From: Candidatus Fischerbacteria bacterium RBG_13_37_8
GTDB lineage: Bacteria > Acidobacteriota > HRBIN11 > MFGW01
DNA: 9,203 nucleotides
Direction of reading: 5' to 3'
NCBI GenBank assembly: GCA_001780385.1
Contig: MFGW01000146.1
Coordinates: 1,061 to 10,263 of the forward strand
Part shown: positions 1-5,536 of the stretch, piece by piece
How positions within the stretch are numbered: position 1 is the stretch's first letter
How the letters are laid out: every line of letters starts with the position of its first letter
Notes under the pieces: generated by a model
The model's input: only the letters and a program-made list of their open reading frames with translations
Database searches by the model: none
Told to the model about the DNA's origin: nothing
Made by a program: the position numbers and the translations under genes

Positions 1-1
1 A

Positions 2-679
2 TTCTACCAGGCACTCTCAGATTATAATGACCTGATGGATTTGACCGAGGAACTCTTTTGCCAACTCTGTGAGAAATTATTCAACTCACTCTCAATCCAG
101 TATAAAAATGACACCGTAGATTTTACCCCGCCATGGCAAAAAATCCCACTCCTCGAATCACTTCATACTATCGGCAACATTCCACCAGAAGTAATTAATA
201 GCCATGAACGACTTCTACAATATGCTAAAGAAGCCGGCATTGCTGAAGCAGAAACACTTTCATACGGGAAATTATTAGCAGAACTTTTTGAGGAAAAAGT
301 CCAACAACATCTCATTAATCCTACCTTTATCATCGATTTCCCAAAAGAAATTTCTCCGCTCTCAAAAGAAAAACCTGATAATCCACAACTCGTCGAACGC
401 TTCGAATTATTCATTGCAGGACTCGAATTAGCCAATGCTTATAGTGAGTTAAATGATCCCTTCGAACAGGAAAAAAGATTCCGCCAACAACTTGAAGAAA
501 AACTAAAAGGCGATGAGGAAGCACACGAAATGGATTCTGACTATATCACCGCCCTGCTCTATGGAATGCCTCCCACTGCCGGCGAAGGTATCGGCATAGA
601 CCGCCTCGTTATGCTCTTCTGCAATGTCACTTCTATCCGCGAAGTCATCCTCTTCCCCCTCCTCCGTCCACAGAAGTAA
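2..679 (+). CDS. lysS: Lysyl-tRNA synthetase, class II, C-terminal part (5' end outside window)
   Basis: Class II lysyl-tRNA synthetase charges tRNA-Lys with lysine in the cytoplasm. The reading frame is open from base 2, upstream of the first in-frame ATG at 35, and begins FYQALSDYNDLMDLTEEL. This matches the conserved stretch of bacterial LysRS around motif 2/3 of the catalytic core, so the ATG at 35 is internal and the N-terminal OB-fold anticodon domain lies outside the window. Further on come a DFPKEISPLSK segment, an ERFELFIAGLELANAYSEL segment and motif 3, PPTAGEGIGIDRLVML, with the arginine that contacts ATP. It ends with the usual REVILFPLLRPQK tail. The length and end point fit an intact C-terminus. 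The next gene converges on it, so it has no downstream operon partner here. No strong terminator hairpin with a T-run follows the stop. Identification is near certain. Confidence 0.96.
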   Translation, partial: FYQALSDYNDLMDLTEELFCQLCEKLFNSLSIQYKNDTVDFTPPWQKIPLLESLHTIGNIPPEVINSHERLLQYAKEAGIAEAETLSYGKLLAELFEEKVQQHLINPTFIIDFPKEISPLSKEKPDNPQLVERFELFIAGLELANAYSELNDPFEQEKRFRQQLEEKLKGDEEAHEMDSDYITALLYGMPPTAGEGIGIDRLVMLFCNVTSIREVILFPLLRPQK

Positions 680-681
680 GT

Positions 682-708
682 GGGGGGTCGGACCTTAACA
701 TTAGACAC
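682..708. repeat. Possible mobile-element-type end sequence (degenerate)
   Basis: Directly after the lysS stop is a run of six G followed by TCGGACCTTAACATTAGACAC. It is much more GC-rich at its left end than its surroundings, and GGTC-G-GACC (686-694) forms a small dyad. The pattern GGGGTC...GACCTTAACATT..ACA resembles the short palindromic tags I associate with REP-type/IS200-like elements and their solo remnants. No transposase and no second copy is visible in the window, so this is resemblance only. Confidence 0.2.
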
Positions 709-828
709 TCTCACAACGAAGCACTGGAGGGCGTTTAACGAGGGCCCTATGAGAATTTCAGTAAAAAATAAAATAGCGGCATGAGGAAAAGTATTTAAGA
801 AGATTTTTCTGGCTGTTGAAAAGAAGTT

Positions 829-1128
829 TTATGAAGAATCATCTGGTATCAGGAGCTTGAAATAAATGGAGCCTTCCTCACGCTTCACCTGAAAATAGAA
901 ATCACAAGTCACGCAAGCAGTCAATTTTTGTGCAAATGTTCCCTGTATTTCTCCATCGCAGTATGTGCCTGCGACAGCCCAGCATATTCTGCCTGCATTT
1001 TTTCCTCCGTTAATACCACGACCAGAAGAATCTATCGCGGCTGGACAAACTCCTAATTCTTTTACTTTTTTTCCTCCTGGTTGTCTACAACATTGTTTAT
1101 ATTCCCAGCAATCTATTTTCTTTTTCAT
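829..1128 (-). CDS. Two-CW domain protein, small cysteine-rich protein
   Basis: This 99-residue protein carries the two Cys-Trp motifs that give the two-CW family its name: C7-W8-E9 near the N-terminus and C49-W50-A51 in the middle. Eight cysteines (7, 13, 14, 28, 49, 57, 72, 75) include a final C72-x-x-C75 pair followed by DFY, a layout that suggests a metal or iron-sulfur site. The segments KVKELGVCPAA, GINGGKNAGRICWAVAGT and QGTFAQKL are typical of family members, which occur in anaerobes and sometimes sit at the N-terminus of sensor proteins. No signal peptide or membrane segment is present, so it is probably cytoplasmic. The start is supported by AAGGAT about 6 bases upstream. The gene stands alone, convergent with lysS and divergent from the PLP enzyme. 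The biochemical role is unknown, and metal binding is inferred from cysteine spacing only. Confidence 0.87.
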   Translation of the reverse strand: MKKKIDCWEYKQCCRQPGGKKVKELGVCPAAIDSSGRGINGGKNAGRICWAVAGTYCDGEIQGTFAQKLTACVTCDFYFQVKREEGSIYFKLLIPDDSS

Positions 1129-1159
1129 TTTCTATCCTTATTTTGTTATCAAATACTTA

Positions 1160-1187
1160 TTTATATACTTTTTTAATAGAAATGCAA
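1160..1187 (-). promoter_or_regulatory. Weak candidate promoter for the two-CW gene
   Basis: Read on the minus strand, TTGCAT (1182-1187) lies 16 bases before TATAAA (1160-1165), about 32 bases upstream of the two-CW start codon. The -10 is good but the -35 matches only half of the sigma-70 consensus. The surroundings are AT-rich, so chance matches are likely. Confidence 0.3.
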
Positions 1188-1236
1188 GAAAAAGGAGAGT
1201 TATTAGCTATCCAGAGGAGAAAAAGGAATTTTTGAA

Positions 1237-1265
1237 TTGAAATTAGTTTGGTTCCGTTATACAAT
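1237..1265 (+). promoter_or_regulatory. Sigma-70 promoter for the PLP enzyme gene
   Basis: TTGAAA (1237-1242), a 17-base spacer, then TACAAT (1260-1265): a close match to the sigma-70 consensus with ideal spacing. Transcription would start near 1272 and leave a leader of about 75 bases before the ATG at 1346. That leader contains a small dyad, TGACC-GCT-GGTCA (1305-1317), flanked by two copies of CTGTTC (1299-1304 and 1325-1330). It is too short for a known SAM riboswitch. Confidence 0.6.
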
Positions 1266-1345
1266 GACTAAATAATGTAATAAACATTCATGCTGGATCT
1301 GTTCTGACCGCTGGTCACTGATTACTGTTCAATGGAGGAATTATT

Positions 1346-2479
1346 ATGAAATTTATTGCAAAAAAAACGCAATGTGTTCATAGTGGAAGAATTGATGATG
1401 AACGAGTGCATGGAATTAATACCCCCATCTATACTTCCACTTCATACCAGTATCTCGACACCGATGAACGATTCTATCCTCGATATTTCAACACCCCGAA
1501 CCAATGGGCATTGGCTAATAAAGTATGTGCCCTGGAAGGGGCTGAAGCTGGCTTGATATTTAGTTCAGGCATGGCTGCTATCAGTACCACATGCCTTAGT
1601 TTTCTTAAAACTGGTGATCATGTCGTATTTCAACCGAATCTGTATGGCGGAACACAACATTTTGCTACCGGCAAACTGAACACTTATGGCATTGATTACA
1701 CTATTGCTGCCAGTCAACGAACCAGTGATATTGAAGCTGCTATTTTACCTAACACTCGTGTAATCTACATCGAGACTCCTTCCAATCCACTTCTTGCCAT
1801 CACTGATATTGCAGAAGTTGCGGAATTATGCTGTTCCCGTCAGCTCATTTCAATCATCGACAATACTTTTGCATCTCCAGTCAATCAGAATCCCATCAGA
1901 TTAGGAATTGATATTGTCCTTCATAGCGCCACCAAATATCTTGGTGGACACAGCGATATTTGCGCCGGCGTTGCCGTTTCTTCAAAAGAGAATATCAATC
2001 ACATCTGGGAGCTTGCCATTAATCTGGGTGGAAGCTTAAATGCCATTACATGTTACTTGCTAGAGCGCAGTATTAAAACGCTTGCTCTGCGCGTAGCACA
2101 ACAGAATTCAAATGCACAAACACTTGCAGAATTTCTTGTTGAACATCCTCAGGTCAAATGCCTGCATTATCCAGGATTGACCAGTCACCCCGGTCATGAA
2201 ATCGCTAAAAAACAGATGACCGGATATGGAGGCATGCTGTCATTCGAACTCAAGGAAAAAAACAGTATCGAATTTCAGAAGAAATTGAAACTCATCAAGC
2301 CCTCTATGAGTCTCGGAGGTGTTGAATCAATTATCTGTTCTCCCGCTATTACTTCACATCGCCATCTCTCACAGGAGGAACAAAAAAAGACCGGCATCAC
2401 GGATGAACTCTTGCGATTATCCGTGGGCATTGAAGATATCAACGATCTTTTAGCGGATCTCCAACAAGCACTAATATGA
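1346..2479 (+). CDS. PLP-dependent trans-sulfuration enzyme (Cys/Met metabolism family: cystathionine gamma-synthase / gamma-lyase / methionine gamma-lyase type)
   Basis: This is a 377-residue fold-type I PLP enzyme of the Cys/Met metabolism family (Pfam PF01053). It acts in the cytoplasm on cystathionine, homoserine esters, homocysteine or methionine. The Schiff-base lysine is K197 in HSATKYLGGHSD. Other hallmarks are Y44/R46 in YPRYFNTPN (phosphate contacts from the neighbouring subunit), SSGMAAI at 73-79, Y100 in NLYGGT (stacks on the cofactor), D172 in IDNTFASP (pairs with the pyridine nitrogen), SLGGVES near 322-328 and the carboxylate-binding R357 in LLRLSVGIED. Length is normal for the family and no damage is seen. 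The start is fixed by GGAGG at 1334-1338, 7 bases before the ATG. Sequence alone does not separate synthase, beta-lyase and gamma-lyase activities, and no met or cys biosynthesis neighbour helps, so no gene symbol is given. It appears to be transcribed alone. Confidence 0.95.
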   Translation: MKFIAKKTQCVHSGRIDDERVHGINTPIYTSTSYQYLDTDERFYPRYFNTPNQWALANKVCALEGAEAGLIFSSGMAAISTTCLSFLKTGDHVVFQPNLYGGTQHFATGKLNTYGIDYTIAASQRTSDIEAAILPNTRVIYIETPSNPLLAITDIAEVAELCCSRQLISIIDNTFASPVNQNPIRLGIDIVLHSATKYLGGHSDICAGVAVSSKENINHIWELAINLGGSLNAITCYLLERSIKTLALRVAQQNSNAQTLAEFLVEHPQVKCLHYPGLTSHPGHEIAKKQMTGYGGMLSFELKEKNSIEFQKKLKLIKPSMSLGGVESIICSPAITSHRHLSQEEQKKTGITDELLRLSVGIEDINDLLADLQQALI

Positions 2480-2693
2480 ATAGCTCTTTTTGGTAATTTT
2501 TCAAAATATTTCATTGCAATAGCCTTATGAATTCTGACCACTTGAAAATTGAATGCTTGCTTCATTAACTATGGATGAGATGCTTCTTATAGTTCGTTGT
2601 CGTAGCTTCCTTTCAGTATTCCATTACCCATCAAGACACACATACTTACTGCAAATCCTCTTATAGCAATACTTTGAAGAAATTCGAAAATGT
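2480..2693. other. Intergenic gap between convergent genes, nothing recognised
   Basis: The 214 bases between the PLP enzyme stop and the PilZ gene stop hold no convincing ORF on either strand, no RNA gene and no strong terminator hairpin. The base composition is AT-rich like the rest of the window's gaps. Both flanking genes must terminate here, but I cannot point to the site. Confidence 0.5.
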
Positions 2694-2981
2694 TTAATTA
2701 GCATTGATAAAATCTAAAAGCGCAGCCTCATCATCTTCTTTCAATTCGATAAATTCGATCCCCATCCCCATACCTTGCTTACTGCTTTTCACTACAGCTT
2801 TTAAAACAAGATCTTTGCCTTCAGGAAATTGAAATTTAACATTAATAATGCTTTTTTCTGGCAACGGAGTATAAGTTTCGATGTACGCTCCGCCAAGACT
2901 TATATCCGTTATTTTACCATTAAAGCCATAATCTGCTTCTGTGTAAAATATAACTCTTCTATATTTCCTTTTTTCATTCAT
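2694..2981 (-). CDS. PilZ domain protein (probable cyclic-di-GMP receptor)
   Basis: A single-domain PilZ protein of about 95 residues. It carries both cyclic-di-GMP binding motifs: RxxxR at the N-terminus (RKYRR, R5 and R9) and DxSxxG (DISLGG, about residues 26-31), followed by beta strands and a GMGIEF strand typical of the barrel. Proteins of this size usually act as cytoplasmic adaptors that bind cyclic-di-GMP and then a partner involved in surface polysaccharide, motility or attachment. Two in-frame ATGs exist. The one at 2981 (MNEKRKYRR) has AAGG 8 bases upstream and is preferred. The one at 2999 would add six residues and has only a poor A-rich ribosome site. The gene lies 67 bases downstream of the sulfatase/TPR gene on the same strand with no terminator between, so co-transcription is likely and a functional link is possible but unproven. 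Confidence 0.92.
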   Translation of the reverse strand: MNEKRKYRRVIFYTEADYGFNGKITDISLGGAYIETYTPLPEKSIINVKFQFPEGKDLVLKAVVKSSKQGMGMGIEFIELKEDDEAALLDFINAN

Positions 2982-3048
2982 ATCATTAACCTTATGCATA
3001 ATAATATTCTTTTTCTTAATTTAAAGCAATTCTGAGACGATCTTTGTT

Positions 3049-5169
3049 CTATTTAGGAACCATCATTCCTTGAAGATTCTTTATCATTGCCCTGATATTT
3101 GCGGCATCAGGAGCATTAGGATCAAGTTCCAGTGCTTTTTTAAATAATCTGAATGCTTCAGTAACATTGGTACTCCCCGGTTTCATATAAATCGATGCAA
3201 GTTGGAGCAATACATCCCTGTTGCCAGGCATCAATTGAATGGCTATATCATAATACCTGATAGCAGCTGGCATATCACCCTTTTCAGCATAGAGTTTGCC
3301 TAAACAAGCATACGCCATTCCATAAGATGGATTTAGTTCTATAGCTTCCTTGAAATATTCTTCCGCAGCAGGATAATTCTGTTTTACCGCCTGAATTAAT
3401 CCTTGAAGGTAGCGTAATTTAGAATCGTTGACTTTTAATTTATCAGCTTTTGCCAACAAGGCCTCCGCTTCTTCTACTTTCCCAGTCAGTACTGAAATCT
3501 CGCCTGAAGCTATATATGCTTCTACAAGCTCAGGATTTAATTTGAGCGCTTCCTCATATTGTTTTTTCGCATTATCAAAATCACGCATTTTAAAATAAAC
3601 ATTTCCGATACTGAAATATGCAATTTCTTTCAAAGCGCTTTTTTCTTCATTATAATATTTAATTGCTTCCTGGTAATTGCCCAATTGCATATTTGCAAGA
3701 CCGAGCATAGTCCCTGCCAGGTGACAGGCAGGCAATGCTTTTTTTACCTGCTGTAATATTTTAATAGCGTTCTCATATTTACCTTCTGCCATGGCATCCT
3801 GTGCCTCGGTAAATTGTGTAAAGACTTCATAATGATCTTTTGGATCCTCCAATTTTGCCTTTGGGGAAGGACTAGGTGCTGGAGTGGAAATATATCCTAA
3901 ACTCTGTAAGACAGCAATTGATTCAGGATCCATTGACATCATTCGCATTTTTAACGGTGGAGGTATTTTTGATTTCACAAAATGCATTTTATTGAGCATT
4001 TTTTTTGCTATAACAGCATTGGATATGTACAGGTTTGTATTCTCTTTTCTATCCTTTTCCATGTCATACAGTTCTGATTTAGGAGACTTAATAAATTTAT
4101 AAGCAGAGGTTCTTACACCTTCCATGGGACTGAGTCCATACGTAAAATAAGGGAGCATTGTTTCTAGATAGATTGGCAGTTCCTGGCTTTCCTGGTTGTT
4201 AATCATGGGGATCAAACTTTTACCCTGACTTTTTTTATAACCCTGGATTCCTACGTAATCGAGAACGGTAGAAAAAATATCCATCACACTTACCTGTGCA
4301 TTCAATCTCTTTTGCGTTTTCCCAAATTTTGAACTGCAAACAATCAGCGGAACTCTTACTGTCGTGTCATATAAAAAAATACCATGATAAAGTTCTTTAT
4401 GTTCATTTAATCCTTCACCATGATCACCTACCATAATGATCATGCTATTATTTAGCATTTTCTTATTTTTTAAAAAATCCAAAAGTCGTCCTACTTGTTC
4501 ATCCATATAATTAATTTCGCCATCATAATCATTTCCCATTTTTTTTGAATATACCTGTGGTGGTGTATAGGGATCATGGGGATCATAATAATGCACCCAT
4601 AGAAATAGTGGCTGTTTTACTCCGGAATTCATCCATTTCAATACCGCATCAGTCATGCTCTTCGCATCTCGTTCTGCATAAATCAATTCAGACCTTCTTC
4701 CTTCTGAAAAATCATCATTATAATAATTAAATCCTTGATTTAATCCAAACCGGCGATGCAAAACATACGCTGCTACAAATGCCGCTGTAGTGTATCCATT
4801 TTTCTGTAATACTTCTCCTATAGTAACGGCATCCTGTGATAATTGATACACACTATTATCATGTACATTATGATAGGCAGGGTACGATCCTGTTAAAATG
4901 CTGGCATGCGATGGCAAAGTCAGCGGAACAGGAGTAACCGCCTGATCAAAAATAACGCAATCTCGGACAATCCGGTCTATGTTGGGACTGATTGGTTTTT
5001 TATATCCGTAGATGCCAAGATGATCAGAACGCGTAGTATCCACAGTTATTAAAATAATATTTGGCTTACCCATCTGCGGTAGTATGCTGCAAAATAATGG
5101 AGTTGTTAATAATAAAATAACTACTGCGCTTATTCCCAGGTGTAACTGGTTGATATCTCTAATTTTCAT
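3049..5169 (-). CDS. Membrane-anchored or secreted sulfatase-fold (alkaline phosphatase superfamily) protein with C-terminal TPR repeats
   Basis: A 706-residue fusion. Residues 8-30 are hydrophobic and act as a signal peptide or anchor; there is no clear lipobox, so the enzyme part should face the periplasm. Residues 36-430 are a sulfatase/phosphotransferase domain with metal ligands D44 and D49 (ITVDTTRSDH), H193 and H198 (HYYDPHDPY), D249-H250 (VGDHGEG) and H262 (YHGIFLYD). Where true sulfatases have CxPxR, this protein has T84-L-P-S-H88 inside PLTLPSHASILTG. It therefore cannot be converted to formylglycine, and Thr84 may be the nucleophile as in lipid phosphotransferases. A proline-rich linker (429-437) leads to about six or seven TPR units from 445 to 695, with FDNAKKQYEEALKLNPELVEAY as a clear example. 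The start has AAGGAG 8 bases upstream. Homologous sulfatase-TPR fusions are known; substrate is unknown. It probably heads an operon with the PilZ gene. Confidence 0.94.
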   Translation of the reverse strand: MKIRDINQLHLGISAVVILLLTTPLFCSILPQMGKPNIILITVDTTRSDHLGIYGYKKPISPNIDRIVRDCVIFDQAVTPVPLTLPSHASILTGSYPAYHNVHDNSVYQLSQDAVTIGEVLQKNGYTTAAFVAAYVLHRRFGLNQGFNYYNDDFSEGRRSELIYAERDAKSMTDAVLKWMNSGVKQPLFLWVHYYDPHDPYTPPQVYSKKMGNDYDGEINYMDEQVGRLLDFLKNKKMLNNSMIIMVGDHGEGLNEHKELYHGIFLYDTTVRVPLIVCSSKFGKTQKRLNAQVSVMDIFSTVLDYVGIQGYKKSQGKSLIPMINNQESQELPIYLETMLPYFTYGLSPMEGVRTSAYKFIKSPKSELYDMEKDRKENTNLYISNAVIAKKMLNKMHFVKSKIPPPLKMRMMSMDPESIAVLQSLGYISTPAPSPSPKAKLEDPKDHYEVFTQFTEAQDAMAEGKYENAIKILQQVKKALPACHLAGTMLGLANMQLGNYQEAIKYYNEEKSALKEIAYFSIGNVYFKMRDFDNAKKQYEEALKLNPELVEAYIASGEISVLTGKVEEAEALLAKADKLKVNDSKLRYLQGLIQAVKQNYPAAEEYFKEAIELNPSYGMAYACLGKLYAEKGDMPAAIRYYDIAIQLMPGNRDVLLQLASIYMKPGSTNVTEAFRLFKKALELDPNAPDAANIRAMIKNLQGMMVPK

Positions 5170-5244
5170 AAGAATTACTCCTTAACTCTCTGTTCTTTGA
5201 TATTTTTACATTGCAGATAAGTTCATAAAAGGTTTTCTTGTAGC

Positions 5245-5276
5245 ATTATAATAGCGCAAACAGTTATTAATTGCAA
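5245..5276 (-). promoter_or_regulatory. Candidate promoter for the sulfatase/TPR gene
   Basis: On the minus strand a perfect TATAAT lies at 5245-5250, about 75 bases upstream of the start codon. The best -35-like word, TTGCAA (5271-5276), is 20 bases away, longer than ideal. The -10 is convincing and the -35 is not. Confidence 0.4.
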
Positions 5277-5277
5277 C

Positions 5278-5454
5278 TTCTTGCGAGCACACGACAGGGG
5301 CAGACCCATGTGTCTGCCCTTACTAAGCAATCCCTGACGCTCTTTCATTATGAGTCCCACGCCAGCGTGATGTAATAATCCCTGACGTATATGCTTCTCA
5401 CCTTTCGTTATGGATTGTTACGTTTGCCTCCGACAAACTTACAATGACAAAAGG
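5278..5454. repeat. Degenerate hairpin-rich intergenic repeat element
   Basis: Within the 367-base divergent gap this block has structure no gene explains. It opens with CTTCTTGCGAGCAC and contains a perfect 8-bp hairpin GGGCAGAC/GTCTGCCC (5298-5305 / 5312-5319, loop 6). The words AATCCCTGACG occur twice (5329-5339 and 5377-5387), each followed by TTTCRTTATG (5343-5352 and 5403-5412), which indicates a diverged duplication. CACGC-CA-GCGTG lies at 5358-5369. The block closes with an imperfect hairpin from 5401 to 5454 built from CCTTT/AAAGG, ATTGT/ACAAT and GTTTG/CAAAC. The two ends (TTGCGAG...AAGCAATCCC and GGATTGTT...TTACAATGACA) look like inverted copies of one another. It is probably a non-autonomous (MITE- or REP-like) element in decay. 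No coding potential is seen. Confidence 0.5.
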
Positions 5455-5464
5455 ATACCCTTTA

Positions 5465-5493
5465 TTGACAATGACTATAAGCGCTACTATACT
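5465..5493 (+). promoter_or_regulatory. Strong sigma-70 promoter for the GH25-lectin gene
   Basis: A perfect -35, TTGACA (5465-5470), a 17-base spacer and TATACT (5488-5493): the best promoter in the window. It predicts a start near 5500 and a leader of about 37 bases. The words around the -35 (ACAATGAC, 5468-5475) repeat the end of the neighbouring hairpin element (5441-5448), so part of the promoter may derive from that element. Confidence 0.7.
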
Positions 5494-5536
5494 GTAAGAG
5501 CATTAGTATGTATGAAAAAGAACGATAAGGATATTT

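Noticed and set aside
163..435. Open frame on the minus strand inside lysS
   Set aside because: It lies wholly antisense to the well-conserved LysRS core, has no ribosome site and no recognisable domain.
965..1240. Open frame on the plus strand across the two-CW gene and its upstream region
   Set aside because: It is antisense to a gene with clear family motifs. The translation is low-complexity (Phe/Tyr/Pro rich), as expected of a shadow.
1266..1345. SAM or other riboswitch in the leader of the PLP enzyme
   Set aside because: The predicted leader is only about 75 bases and lacks the multi-helix junction of SAM riboswitches and any terminator stem.
2275..2565. Minus-strand open frame overlapping the 3' end of the PLP enzyme
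   Set aside because: It is antisense to the conserved SLGGVES to C-terminal part of the enzyme and has no family resemblance.
5298..5319. GC-rich hairpin as an intrinsic terminator
   Set aside because: No T-run follows on either strand and the site lies between divergent genes, where no transcript is expected to end.
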